A stretch of 64,000 nucleotides of DNA, taken from the NCBI GenBank assembly GCA_035048495.1, contig CM068544.1:48075893-48139892 (forward strand), read 5' to 3'. The number at the start of each line of letters is the position of its first letter. The first letter of the stretch is position 1. The notes below the pieces were generated by a model that saw only the letters and a program-made list of their open reading frames with translations, was not told where the DNA came from and did no database searches. Source of the DNA: Euptelea pleiosperma. Taxonomy: Eukaryota; Streptophyta; Magnoliopsida; Ranunculales; Eupteleaceae. Below, in pieces: positions 33,701 through 43,304 of this stretch. The translations under genes were made by a program, and so were the position numbers.

Positions 33701-36700
33701 GCATAAAACTCTTTGAACAATTCAAGTCTTATGAAGGCTTATACTTTTTCTTGGGATCATATTTGAGCTCCAGGTATTTCCTGTTCTAAAAGGAAGTAAC
33801 TGCCCCTTTAGTTGGGTTTTTTGCAGCCATTTCTTGTACTGTTTTTTAAAGCTTTTTGATTCCTGGGACAGTGAGGATCCTGACATTCACTTCAAGTACA
33901 TCGAGGCTGCTGCAAAAACTGGACAAATTAAAGAGGTCGAACGTGTGACCAGAGAATCAAACTTTTACGACTCTGAGAAGACAAAGAACTTTCTAATGGA
34001 AGCCAAGCTTCCAGATGCACGGCCCCTGATTAATGTCTGTGATCGTTTTGGTTTTGTTCCGGATCTCACCCACTACCTCTACACTAACAACATGCTTCGT
34101 TATATTGAAGGTTACGTTCAAAAGGTAAGAGTTTCTTTAAGAGTTTGATTTGTTTGTTTTCTACTAACATATGTGAAGCTTCATCTATCTTATGAAACTG
34201 ATTAACATCATTTATTTAAGAAAATCAATGAGGAAGTTAGGTCTCATGTCTCTATGCTTTATAGGTTAATCCGGGGAATGCTCCTTTAGTTGTAGGGCAG
34301 CTGCTTGATGACGAGTGTCCAGAAGATTTCATTAAAGGCCTAATTCTTTCTGTCCGTTCTCTCCTTCCTGTGGAGCCCCTTGTGGAGGAATGTGAGAAGA
34401 GGTGTGGTGTCTACTCCCTCTGCCCTCCTGTACCCCTCCACTCTATTATTTACTTCCATGCTCATGCTTTTCTTCTGGGCTGCAGGAACCGCCTCCGTTT
34501 ACTCACCCAGTTCTTGGAGCATCTTGTGAGTGAGGGAAGCCAAGATGTACATGTTCATAATGCTCTGGGTAAGATTATCATAGACAGCAACAATAACCCA
34601 GAGCATTTTCTCACCACCAACCCATACTATGATTCGCGTGTGGTGGGTAAATATTGTGAGAAACGGGACCCCACTTTGGCAGTTGTCGCTTACCGAAGAG
34701 GGCAGTGTGACGATGAACTTATTAATGTCACAAATAAGAACTCCTTGTTTAAACTGCAGGCCAGGTCTGTGTGTTGTCTAGTAATTACATTTTATTCAGT
34801 TATTGTATGTATGCAGAGGTTTTTTTGGTGGTTGGAGGTTATGTATCCCATTCTTTTATTTTCAGATATGTGGTGGAAAGGATGGATTCTGATCTCTGGG
34901 AGAAAGTTCTCATCCCTGATAATGTGTATAGAAGGCAGCTAATTGACCAAGTTGTATCTACTGCCTTGCCTGAAAGTAAGAGCCCGGAGCAAGTTTCTGC
35001 GGCTGTTAAAGCTTTCATGACTGCTGATCTTCCTCACGAGTTAATTGAGCTTCTTGAAAAGATTGTGCTTCAAAACTCTGCTTTCAGTGGAAACTTCAAT
35101 CTGCAGAATCTTCTGATTCTGACTGCCATCAAGGCGGATGCATCAAGAGTTATGGATTACATTAATAGATTAGAGAACTTTGATGGACCTGCAGTCGGGG
35201 AGGTGGCCGTGGAAGCTCAATTGTATGAAGAAGCATTTGCCATCTTCAAGAAGTTCAACTTGAATGTTCAGGCTGTGAATGTCCTCTTGGATAACATTCA
35301 AAGCATTGAACGTGCTGTGGAGTTTGCATTCCGTGTTGAAGAAGATGCTGTTTGGAGCCAAGTAGCCAAGGCCCAACTCAGGGAGGGGCTGGTGAGCGAT
35401 GCAATTGAGTCTTTCATCCGTGCAGATGATGCCACTCAATTCTTAGATGTCATTCGGGCTGCTGGGGATGCAAATGTGTACCATGACTTGGTGAGGTACT
35501 TGCTGATGGTTAGGCAGAAGTCTAAGGAGCCCAAGGTGGATAGTGAGCTTATTTATGCATATGCCAAGATTGATAAGCTGGGTGACATTGAAGAATTCAT
35601 TCTTATGCCTAATGTTGCTAATCTCCAAAATGTTGGTGATCGTTTGTATGATGAAGCCTTATACGAGGCTGCAAAGATAATATTTGCTTTTATTTCTAAT
35701 TGGGCCAAGCTGGCTTGTACACTTGTGAAGCTGGGTCAATTCCAAGGTGCAGTTGATGCAGCTCGGAAAGCCAACAGCTCAAAGACATGGAAGGAAGTTT
35801 GCTTTGCTTGTGTTGATGCCGAGGAGTTCCGCTTGGCACAGATATGTGGGCTCAACATCATTATACAGGTGACATTTTTTAGTATCTCTTTAATCTTTAG
35901 TTGTGTGGTTTTGGAAGTGTTATTATTAGGTTTGTTATCTGGGTTGTGGCAACATGGTGTGGATTCTCTATAGGGCAGAGAAGGGGCAGGGCCCAAGTAA
36001 ACAGGCAGCAAATGATACCCAACACCTAGCCGTTCTTCACTTCTGCATGTTGCAGGGTTCTAAACCTAATATTGTTGTCTAATGCAATTGTTCTTTCTCA
36101 ATTTAGGAACATTCAAGATGCAGATTGAATACACCTTAATGTTGTAATCTGTTGATGTGATATTCTAGGTGGATGACTTGGAGGAGGTCAGTGATTATTA
36201 CCAGAACAGAGGTTGCTTTAAGGAGCTAATATCTCTCATGGAGAGTGGTCTAGGGTTGGAACGTGCACATATGGGCATCTTTACCGAGTTGGGAGTCCTA
36301 TACGCTAGATACCGTCCAGAGAAGCTTATGGAGCACATCAAACTGTTCTCAACCCGTCTCAACATTCCCAAGCTTATACGAGCTTGTGATGAACAGCAGC
36401 ACTGGAAGGAGCTCACCTATCTGTATATCCAATATGATGAGTTCGACAATGCAGCAACCACTATTATGAACCATTCTCCAGAAGCATGGGACCACATGCA
36501 GTTCAAAGATGTTGCAGTCAAAGTTGCAAATGTGGAGCTTTACTACAAGGCTGTACACTTCTACTTGCAGGAACATCCTGATCTTATTAATGACCTTCTC
36601 AATGTGCTCGCCCTTCGTGTGGATCATACACGTGTTGTGGACATAATGCGAAAGGTGTGCACGTGTGCTGGTTGATGATTTCTTTTGAGTAGCCATTGCC

Positions 36701-38480
36701 TTTTCTTTCTCTAACTGGGATTCAAAATGCATATGATGGTTGGAAAGAGTAAATGAGCCAACGTTGTCTTGCTTACGCATTGTTTCTTTCTGCCTTTCAG
36801 GCTGGTCACCTGCATCTTGTGAAACCATACATGGTTGCAGTTCAGAGCAACAATGTTGCTGCTGTTAATGAGGCTTTGAACGAGATCTATGTTGAGGAGG
36901 AGGACTATGATAGGCTGCGTGAATCAATTGATATGCACGATAACTTTGATCAGATAGGCCTTGCACAGAAGGTGAAAAGAAGTTACATTATTAATCCTTA
37001 TTTGGCCATCTCTCTTAATGGTGTATGTGTTTTCACAAGTACCCGTAATATGTGTCTGAGCAGGTTGAGAAACACGAGCTTCTTGAGATGAGGCGCATCG
37101 CTGCTTATATTTATAAGAAAGCAGGTAGATGGAAGCAATCCATCGCATTGTCAAAGAAAGACAACCTTTACAAAGATGCCATGGAGACATGTTCACAGTC
37201 CGGTGAACGTGAACTTTCTGAGGAGTTGCTTGTTTATTTCATTGAACAGGTATGGAACTCGATTATCCTCGTCATCTCAAACATATTTAAAATGCATTAT
37301 AAGTTTGGCACAGTCTTCTAGAACAAAACAGGGATTCCCCTTGCAAAAATATTGTATTATGCTGGTAACCTGTTTTTCTAAAAGCAAAGCTCCATCTCCA
37401 TCATCCAAGTTAAGTTTTTCTAAGTTTTTGAGCTGTATTATTTAACTTTCCAGGTGTGGAAGTGAGGATTGTTATTTGGTATAGATTTACAAACTCTGAC
37501 CAACAATTATCCTTTCTGCCATGTGGTTTGGTTCTCTAGCCTCACGAAACATGTGTTCTAAGTGCTATTGTACGATATGGTAAACCCGAGAAAAATGTGG
37601 TGATCTTATGCAGGGAAAGAAGGAGTGCTTTGCCTCTTGCCTCTTTGTTTGTTATGATTTAATCCGGCCAGATGTTGCGCTTGAACTTGCCTGGATGAAC
37701 AATATAATCGACTTTGCCTTCCCATATCTCTTGCAGGTGATCTGTTTATTTCTGTCCTCAATTTTCATGTTATCTTCAAGTTTTCTTCACTACATCTCTC
37801 TCACCCTCTCTCAATTCCATGCCTACAGTTTATCCGCGAGTACACAAGCAAAGTTGACGAACTCGTAAAGGATAGGCTTGATGCTCGAAGTGAAGAGAAA
37901 GCCAAAGAGAAGGAGGAGAAGGACATGGTCGCACAGCAGGTACAGCTACGTTGAACTCTTATATTGTGCTCTTTTGAGGTTGGTTGGTTGGTTTGGTTTG
38001 GTTTGGTTTTTCTGAGGGGAAGTATTTTCATCACTGTCGCTTTACACTTGCACAACTGCAAGGGTGTTGGGACCATTCAGTGGATCCTTCGGTCCTACCT
38101 ACACATCAAAGCCATAGGTTGTTCTGATCAGAGGGTTAGGTCCATTTGATTTGTCTCTTCCTTTGGAAGGTCAACTAGAAATACTGGCTGGCCAAGGTTC
38201 TCTTCAGGTTGACCCGAAGGAGGGGGTTTGCCCACTACCATTCTTCCTTGTTTATTTCCCTTTACAAATTGGAGGTTTAATGAAAAATGAAATGATGGGA
38301 AATGCTTTCTGGTTGCAGAACATGTATGCCCAGTTGCTGCCTCTAGCTTTGCCTGCACCACCGATGCCGGGTATGGGAGGAGCTGGGATGGGGGGAGGTT
38401 TTGCTCCCCCACCACCTATGGGCGGGATGGGGATGCCTCCAATGCCGCCGTTTGGCATGCCCACAATGGGCACCTACTGA
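15745..38480 (+). CDS. CHC: Clathrin heavy chain, complete, 30 coding exons
   Basis: Encodes the 1705-residue triskelion leg of clathrin, which coats vesicles at the plasma membrane, trans-Golgi and cell plate. Exons (phase-consistent joins): 15745-15789, 16200-16404, 17719-17807, 17927-18005, 18115-18242, 27538-27636, 27745-27853, 28222-28301, 28387-28614, 28702-28767, 29075-29191, 29500-29697, 29904-30020, 31667-31726, 32583-32669, 32934-33017, 33112-33246, 33331-33393, 33478-33582, 33661-33773, 33872-34124, 34265-34401, 34486-34764, 34866-35868, 36169-36654, 36801-36971, 37064-37249, 37614-37736, 37829-37939, 38319-38480. The length equals that of Arabidopsis CHC. The N-terminal beta-propeller is exons 1-9, the linker and clathrin repeats fill exons 10-28, and exon 29 is a charged helix. 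Exon 30 gives the AQLLPLALP segment and a Met/Pro/Gly-rich tail. No stop or frameshift was found. Intron 4 begins with GC, and intron 5 is 9.3 kb with nested transposons. Confidence 0.96.
18006..18114 (+). other. GC-AG intron of the clathrin gene (intron 4)
   Basis: Exon 4 must end after ATTGAAG to keep the WSIEGDSAPVK reading frame. The next bases are GCAAGA, so the donor is GC, not GT; the acceptor is ATGCAG. The flanking AG|GCAAG matches the strong context in which GC donors are accepted by the U2 spliceosome. No GT donor nearby keeps the frame. Confidence 0.8.
18620..18701. repeat. 41-bp tandem duplication in clathrin intron 5
   Basis: The 41-base unit starting TGTAATGTTTTTAAAATCCT is present twice in perfect head-to-tail order (18620-18660, 18661-18701). 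The identity implies a recent duplication. Confidence 0.85.
19447..19595. mobile_element. Small MITE in clathrin intron 5
   Basis: A 149-bp element with imperfect inverted ends (left includes TAGGATCGTCCCTAGGATGA, right in reverse includes TAGTCCCGTCCTTATGGATG) and an internal TGTAGCATGCC / GGCGTGCTACA pair. The direct repeat TTAAAAT flanks it. The superfamily is uncertain. Confidence 0.65.
20047..20350 (+). repeat. Left LTR of the Gypsy element
   Basis: About 304 bp, beginning TATCCCAG (the right copy keeps the usual TGTCCCAG) and ending CTTGCA. It aligns with the split right LTR at 23313-25428. Confidence 0.75.
20357..20368 (+). other. Primer-binding site of the Gypsy element
   Basis: TGGTATCAAAGC lies six bases after the left LTR. 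It differs by one base from TGGTATCAGAGC, the usual complement of the plant initiator-Met tRNA 3' end. Confidence 0.7.
20950..21761 (+). mobile_element. hAT deletion derivative with transposase tail, AGGCGCGCGCCT subfamily
   Basis: An 812-bp element flanked by the perfect 8-bp duplication TCCAGTGT (20942-20949, 21762-21769). The right end in reverse starts CAAGGTAGTTAAAGGCGC; the left end is a decayed match. Subterminal regions repeat AGGCGCGTGCCT / AGGCGCGCGCCT words. At about 21120-21430 the plus strand reads a short, partly frameshifted remnant: [18 protein letters not shown], then an Arg/Ser-rich stretch, then an acidic EEIEEEE tail. This is the layout of plant hAT transposase C-termini after the dimerisation domain. 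It sits inside the Gypsy gag. Confidence 0.82.
22583..22840. mobile_element. hAT-type MITE, CCGAAATTTCGG subfamily
   Basis: A 258-bp element with ends CAAGGTTTTAAA and TTTTAAACCTTG and a perfect 8-bp duplication CTTCTATG (22575-22582, 22841-22848). CGAAATTTCG, a perfect palindrome, occurs at least five times, plus many CCGAAA half-sites. It is inserted into the integrase remnant of the Gypsy element; the interrupted frame resumes after it. Non-coding. Confidence 0.9.
23360..24320 (+). mobile_element. 5'-truncated RTE-type LINE inside the Gypsy right LTR
   Basis: Flanked by the 19-bp duplication GAATTAGAATTAATAAGGA (23341-23359, 24321-24339). The coding remnant reads [20 protein letters not shown] and [19 protein letters not shown], then [12 protein letters not shown] sequence, which is the end of plant RTE-clade reverse transcriptases. 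The 3' end is AAAAGGCTTATGATGATGAT with no poly(A), also typical of that clade. A hAT MITE (23819-24090) interrupts it. Confidence 0.85.
23819..24090. mobile_element. hAT-type MITE, CCGAAATTTCGG subfamily, decayed
   Basis: A 272-bp element with a perfect 8-bp duplication GTTTGATC (23811-23818, 24091-24098). The ends are decayed (CATGGTTTTGAATTTTGG and CAATTTCAATCTTG). GCGAAATTTCG and TTTCGCC words remain near the ends, but the middle is replaced by unrelated AT-rich sequence. It lies within the LINE at 23360-24320. Confidence 0.78.
24504..25306 (+). mobile_element. 5'-truncated L1-type LINE, zf-RVT region, inside the Gypsy right LTR
   Basis: Flanked by the 17-bp duplication AAAGAACTTTGAGGGGA (24487-24503, 25307-25323) and ending AATAAAGTTTATATCT plus a poly(A) run. 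The frame reads [37 protein letters not shown] (the Cys/His zinc-binding motif of the LINE C-terminus) and [16 protein letters not shown], with one frame change or stop near 24855. Its 3' end resembles that of the short insertion at 30528-30647, so both belong to one LINE lineage. Confidence 0.85.
25429..27537. other. Remainder of clathrin intron 5
   Basis: No exon or complete element was recognised. Around 26231-26330 the reverse strand carries a short RTE-LINE 3' end (CATCATCATAAGCCTTACCC, the reverse of the GGCTTATGATGATG type of terminus). Confidence 0.5.
30528..30647 (+). mobile_element. Very short 5'-truncated L1 tail
   Basis: A 120-bp insertion with a 20-bp target duplication AAATGGGGTGGGTCAGACCC (30508-30527, 30648-30667), an AATAAAGCTTTTATACTTAT 3' end and a poly(A) run. 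The 3' end matches the lineage at 24504-25306. Confidence 0.85.
31000..31420. repeat. Degenerate minisatellite of GGGCCCCACATATTAGGT-type units
   Basis: About fifteen imperfect units of 25-30 bp built from CACAT, ATTAGGT and GGGCCC pieces; the same units occur at 30340-30500. This is one internal repeat array, split by unrelated sequence and a LINE tail. Confidence 0.65.
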
Positions 38481-38631
38481 TTTCTAGGGCAATGCTTGAG
38501 CGGGAATGAGTAATGAATAGCTGTAGCACCAACAGGAAGGGTAGCTTAACAGTATTGGGGATCTCCAGTTAGTGCGGGCACGTGGTGGAACGTTTTTTTC
38601 CGATGGGGGGAATGCGGAGATCTCAGTTCTG

Positions 38632-38637
38632 AATAAA
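38632..38637 (+). terminator. Polyadenylation signal of the clathrin gene
   Basis: AATAAA lies about 150 bp after the clathrin stop codon and is followed by T-rich sequence, as expected for a plant 3' end. Confidence 0.55.
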
Positions 38638-38849
38638 CTTTATTTTTTCGTGCTTTTTTTTTTTTCCGTAGGGTTGTGGTTATATTTTCTTAATATTCTT
38701 TTGGTAGCAGAGGCATTTTTTGCTGCCGTTGAGGCAGAGCTGAGCATTTTTCTGTGTTGAACTGATGTGGCCCTGAAAAGAAGATGAAACAGTATGTGGT
38801 GGAGTACATGTTGACTTAAATTGGTCGTGGTTGTGGCTGGGTTGCTACC

Positions 38850-39119
38850 TGTATAGATAGATCCCTCTAGTCTGTTGATTAAACGCCCGTTTCTTAAATC
38901 TTAGAGGCGCATTTGATTGCATCCCTTTGTTTTTTGACCCTTTACATTTTGACCCTTGAAGAAACTGTAGATCGGATGGATATAATCGTCCAGTCGCCCT
39001 AAAATATTTCCTTACGAATGATAAATCAGGATCTCGTGAATGACGCGAGTATGTGGAACCATTTGTGTGGACTGGACAAGAAGTGGGTTTGCATTGTGTC
39101 CGTACAATGGGACCCACTT
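38850..39119. other. Clathrin downstream spacer, nothing recognised
   Basis: A minus-strand frame (38845-39162) has no family resemblance. No other feature was seen. Confidence 0.4.
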
Positions 39120-39430
39120 GGAGTAAACTTTTAATGGAAAAAGATGTAACAAGGGATACCAAAAATCTGCTGCAATCTGGGCCTACTAACTGTATGGATG
39201 TTCAGCCCACGCCTTGGTGCATATACACCAAAAATCATACTGATTGGTAATCTCTAGCCATTAGATTTTTAGTAGTTTATAAGGCGTGATTCTAGACATT
39301 GAATTCAACCATTATTTTTGAGTACTAAAACCAAACGGTTCAAAATCATCAAGCAAGCTGATTTTTGGAATGAATGTCTACCAAGGGATGGGCTCAGTGG
39401 ACCCAGATGGAAGCGGTAACAAATTGATGC
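39120..39430. repeat. Inverted-repeat family 2 copy
   Basis: The left arm carries GGGCCTACTAACTGTATGGATG and CCAAAAATCATACTGATTGG; the right arm carries CAAGCAAGCTGATTTTTGGA and CCAAGGGATGGG. The outer GATACCAAAAATCTGCTGCA pairs loosely with GGAAGCGGTAACAAATTG. Confidence 0.65.
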
Positions 39431-40944
39431 CTACCCAATCTATACAAATATTTGTGTTACTATGTATACCCGATTAATGATTGGTTGGGTGTGGGACACT
39501 GGAATACAAATTTTGTGTTCACTACACAACCCTAATGACCAAGACTTGTTTAGGGGTGAGTCTAGTTTTAAGGTTCAATTACTAATCGTAAGTGGGTTGG
39601 ATATACTGGTACTAAACCCCTTTTTTCGGCCCTGATTATGACGAGGATAAGCGCTAATGACAAACATTTGGGATTTCTAGAGCGGGATTTTGAACAACGT
39701 TATGTGAGGACACGATCACTTACATAGAAAATAGCTTTCAGTTAAGAGTGTTAATGGGCCGGTGTTGGACTGGGCCTAGCTTGCCTTAGGCTCGGCTCAG
39801 AATATATGAAGTTAGGCCCAATTCTACCCCACTAGCACCCCTACTTTCATTGCAGGGAAACTGAGATAATGTGACTGGCGGAAAGATTCTAGTTGTGTTG
39901 GCTGGGTATACTCGGCGATGATTCTAAATTTCTAACCATCTATTAGATGAAAGTCTTTGTGGATGGATGACCACAATCTCGTTGATAGTCCAAGATAAAG
40001 TGATCTATCTACGATCAGGATCACACTTGATGTAACTTCTGTGGAATGGCTCATCCAAGAGGGGCTCACCTAAGCTGCTTCTGCCGCTTGTTCAATTTTT
40101 TCTATAGTCAACATGTGTCACAATCACAAAACTTTGCCGTGTGGGTTAGGGTTGAAGTTTTAACAAAAAATGATATTGACCGGTCCAATTCTTGCATGGA
40201 GTCCAAGTCAATCCTATGGAAATTGTTTGCAAATGAAAAAGGGTTTCCCTAGGGATGACATGGCATCCAATCTATGGCGTGTCCCTTATTCTATGGTTGG
40301 TGTCATGTCCCCTAATTGGATAATTCTACATAGAGTTATGACCTTTACACTGAGAAGGTGTCAGAGTAGTTCATGAAATGTAGAAACATTACCCAAACTT
40401 CGGCAGTATTTTTTGAAAAAATCTTCCTTCTTGAATCTTAGATTAAAAAAGTTGACTAGATAGGTCTTTGAATCTACTTTACATTGATAAGTGCTAGACT
40501 TTCTAATTCTAAGTAACAAAACCTATGAAAAATCAGAAAGATTGAAATGTCGTGCAGATTTTCTACTTTTCTAAAAGTACCATTGATTTTTATCCGTCGA
40601 TCCAATTTTCAATTTTTAACCCGAATCCTGATGTGGGTCACACGTGTGATTTAGTATGGACATGGATACTTAGGATTGTGTTTGGAGCATTTGACATTAT
40701 TTGAGAACAAAGAGACTCTATCTTTATTTTATATACATCATTTCCCTAACTTCACCGTTGTGTCATTGGGCCTTTATCGTGGACTTCTGGTCGGATTAAT
40801 CGTGTCGCAGATCAGACCAAGGATCGGGGTGTGACAATGTTACTAGTATAATGTTTCACATAATTTCAAAAGAATAATATAGATGGAATGGTTATTATCC
40901 CTTGATTGCGGTGATTTTAGGGGTAAGTTGATCTCAGTCAGTAG
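39431..40944. other. Intergenic, nothing recognised
   Basis: A GGGCC-rich patch at 39735-39845 (TTAATGGGCCGG to CACTAGCACCCCTA) may be a decayed hAT-like element. No target duplication was found. The rest is unrecognised. Confidence 0.4.
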
Positions 40945-41375
40945 CGGAGGCAAGGGGAGTGACTGGGAAATTTTTTAGATGCAGAGGACTTTGGATGTAG
41001 TCGATGCAGAGGGGTCTCATGGCCCTACATGGCTTATTTTTTTGGACCCACTAACCGCATGGATGTTTACCCCACCCCTTGGTGGACATGAATACCAAAA
41101 ATCAGTTTGGTTTATAATTTGTGGCCGTTGGATTAAGTGCCCAAAAAAATGTAAAAAAAACGTGCTTGAATCCAACGTCTACAATCAATCCTAAAAAAGC
41201 ACTAAAATCTATGGCTAAAATCAATGAGACTGATGTTTCGTAGATATATCTACCAAGGGGTGGGGTAAAAATCCATGCGGTTAGTGGGCCCCAAAAATGA
41301 GGTATGTAGAGCCACCAGACCCCTCTGCATCGACTAAATCCAAAGTCCTAAAATTTTTCCGAGCCACTGCCCACC
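40945..41375. repeat. Family 2 core inside longer inverted repeats
   Basis: The outer arms pair over roughly 100 bp: left TTTTTTAGATGCAGAGGACT and GTCGATGCAGAGGGGTCT, right in reverse TTTTAGGACTTTGGATTTAG and GTCGATGCAGAGGGGTCT. Inside are the family 2 motifs GGACCCACTAACCGCATGGA and CCATGCGGTTAGTGGGCCCC. The longer arms distinguish it from other copies. Confidence 0.7.
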
Positions 41376-41459
41376 CTCGACTTTCATTTTTTGCATATCA
41401 GTAGGTAGTCTTCACTCTTCACTTTTAGTCGGTGCAACACTCTTAGGTTGTCCACTCTC

Positions 41460-41800
41460 AACTTCAATGTTTGGCCCATCCCTAGGTGGACCACAGTATT
41501 TGACACATGCGGACTACTGACTACATGGATGTTTGGCCCATATCTAGGTGGACCTATATACCAAAAATGAGCTTCATTAGTGTTTCTAACCTTGGGATCT
41601 AAGTACCCAATTATGTTTGAATCCAACGGTTACAAATATTACCATGAAAAAGAGTCAAATTCCATGGTTAGAAATCACTAATCAGACTGCTTTTTTGTCT
41701 GTGGGTCCACCTAGGGATGGACCAAACATCCATACAGTCAGTGGTCTCCAAGAACGTGCCACGTGGCCCATATTATGGTCCATCATCAACGTTGATGACC
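41460..41800. repeat. Inverted-repeat family 2 copy
   Basis: The left arm has CATGGATGTTTGGCCCATAT, CTAGGTGGACC and ATTAGTGTTTCTAACC. The right arm has GGTTAGAAATCACTAATCAG, GTCCACCTAGGGATGGACCA and ATCCATACAGTCAGTGG, ending in GTGCCACGTGGC. Confidence 0.7.
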
Positions 41801-42197
41801 GATGTATGTCATCACAGATTTACTAAAAAAAATTGGCTCCGAGTGTGGGAGAATAATTAAAAAGTTTTTTTCTTGCGTAAGTGAATAATTAAGAAGTTGA
41901 TAGGCTAACCATTTCTATAAGGGGTAATTCCGTCAATTAAAAATGTCATCAGTGGTCATCGACATTGTCAATTGACTCTAGCTTGCCCCCACCCTTAGAA
42001 CAAAATCCAAGCCCCGCCACTGATCACAGTGGTGGGACTTCATGAGTGAAGGTTCTGAACCCATTGTCCTTTGGGTCCATCAAACAGGTCATAGTCCATT
42101 TTGATTGAATGATCAGTAAAATCGGAGGCATGCATTAGGGATAAAGATGGAGTGAGGTGAGGACTACTACAGTGGAAAATGAAGCTGTCATCCTGAG

Positions 42198-42477
42198 CAA
42201 GGTTTTAAAAGGGGCCGTTATAATGGTATAACAGACTAGGGGGGTTACCGTTTTTCCGTTATACCAAATTGTAACATTCAGGGGCAAAATGAGGAAATAA
42301 CGGCGCTAAAATTCAAAATTTGAATATCAATTTCGAATAAAAAAATAACAGCAATGAAAAATATCGGGCATATTTTCACAAATTTTCTCAGGTTATAATG
42401 GAAAATAAAGGCCGTTATTTTCTAAGCGTTAAACAGTACATAACGTAATGGGGGAGGTCTGAATCCTTTTAACGGCC
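42198..42477. mobile_element. hAT-type MITE, CCGTTATAACGG subfamily, right end deleted
   Basis: The left end is CAAGGTTTTAAAAGGGGCCG. The interior follows the 8322 copy, but the sequence stops at AACGGCC without the TTTAAACCTTG terminus. The flanking octamers ATCCTGAG and GTCCTGAG match at seven of eight positions. Confidence 0.72.
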
Positions 42478-42699
42478 GTCCTGAGGAGGAGTCTTCTCCA
42501 GGGTCCAAATTAAACCATTGGTTGGTCTTTCAGATGTGAGGGGTGTGAATTTCAGGAACTATCAGAGGTCTGAACATAGGGACGACAGCTACATAGGAGA
42601 TGATACCAACACTGACCTACTATAATTCCGGTAAGTCGGTAGTTTTCTTTGACAACTAAACTTAGCTTTCAAGCGTTGAACCTTACGTAGCAGTTATTC

Positions 42700-42960
42700 C
42701 AATAGGCCTTTGGCCAATCCTTAGGTGGACCTACAAACCAAAAATCAGCCTGATTAATGATTTATAGGCGTTGGATTGGACTTAACTGTGGGAATTTGAG
42801 CAGCATTTGAGGTACAAATATCCAAGGTCTAGAATCACTAATCAGGCTGATTTTTGGTTTGTAGGTCCACCTAGGGTTGGACAAACATCCATACGGTCAG
42901 AGTCCTCTAAGACTGTGACACGTGGCTCATATTGTGTCCTGTAACCGGAGCCTGTCATTT
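42700..42960. repeat. Inverted-repeat family 2 copy
   Basis: Left arm: CCTTAGGTGGACCTACAAAC, CAAAAATCAGCCTGATTAAT. Right arm: AATCACTAATCAGGCTGATT, GTAGGTCCACCTAGGGTTGG, ACATCCATACGGTCAGAG, TGTGACACGTGGC. It ends about 350 bp upstream of the receptor-like pseudogene start codon. Confidence 0.72.
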
Positions 42961-42986
42961 TAGGGCGGTAATTGGAGCCCGACCCA

Positions 42987-42994
42987 TATATATA
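42987..42994 (+). promoter_or_regulatory. Possible TATA box of the receptor-like gene
   Basis: TATATATA lies 318 bp upstream of the start codon. It would imply a leader of about 280 bases, which is long but possible. Evidence is positional only. Confidence 0.35.
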
Positions 42995-43135
42995 TGAAAC
43001 GTTTTGAGGAAAATAGCTAAAAATTAGCACCAGCACACACCGGGTTGTATCTTGTATAGTTGTATGGCCGTTAAAACTGTTATAAACGGTCGACGTCCAC
43101 CACCCGTCGCCCCGTAACATCCAGCATTTAAATAT

Positions 43136-43151
43136 TTGACTTGACTTGACT
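43136..43151. promoter_or_regulatory. Three overlapping W-boxes (TTGACT)
   Basis: TTGACTTGACTTGACT contains three TTGACT sites at a 5-bp pitch, about 155 bp before the start codon. TTGAC(C/T) is the binding core of WRKY transcription factors, which commonly act on immune-receptor promoters. Regulation is inferred from motif and position. Confidence 0.6.
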
Positions 43152-43304
43152 TTTGTAGAATGAACGCGTCCAGGTCTACGTTGAGTCGTTGACGGCTTTC
43201 CATCCCACCTTCGCTTTTCCTCCTCCTTCTAAAGCTACAACTGACAAGCGCAGTGAGCAGCTCTTCACTCCTCAATTTCATAGGCGTCGTCACAATCGTC
43301 TCCA

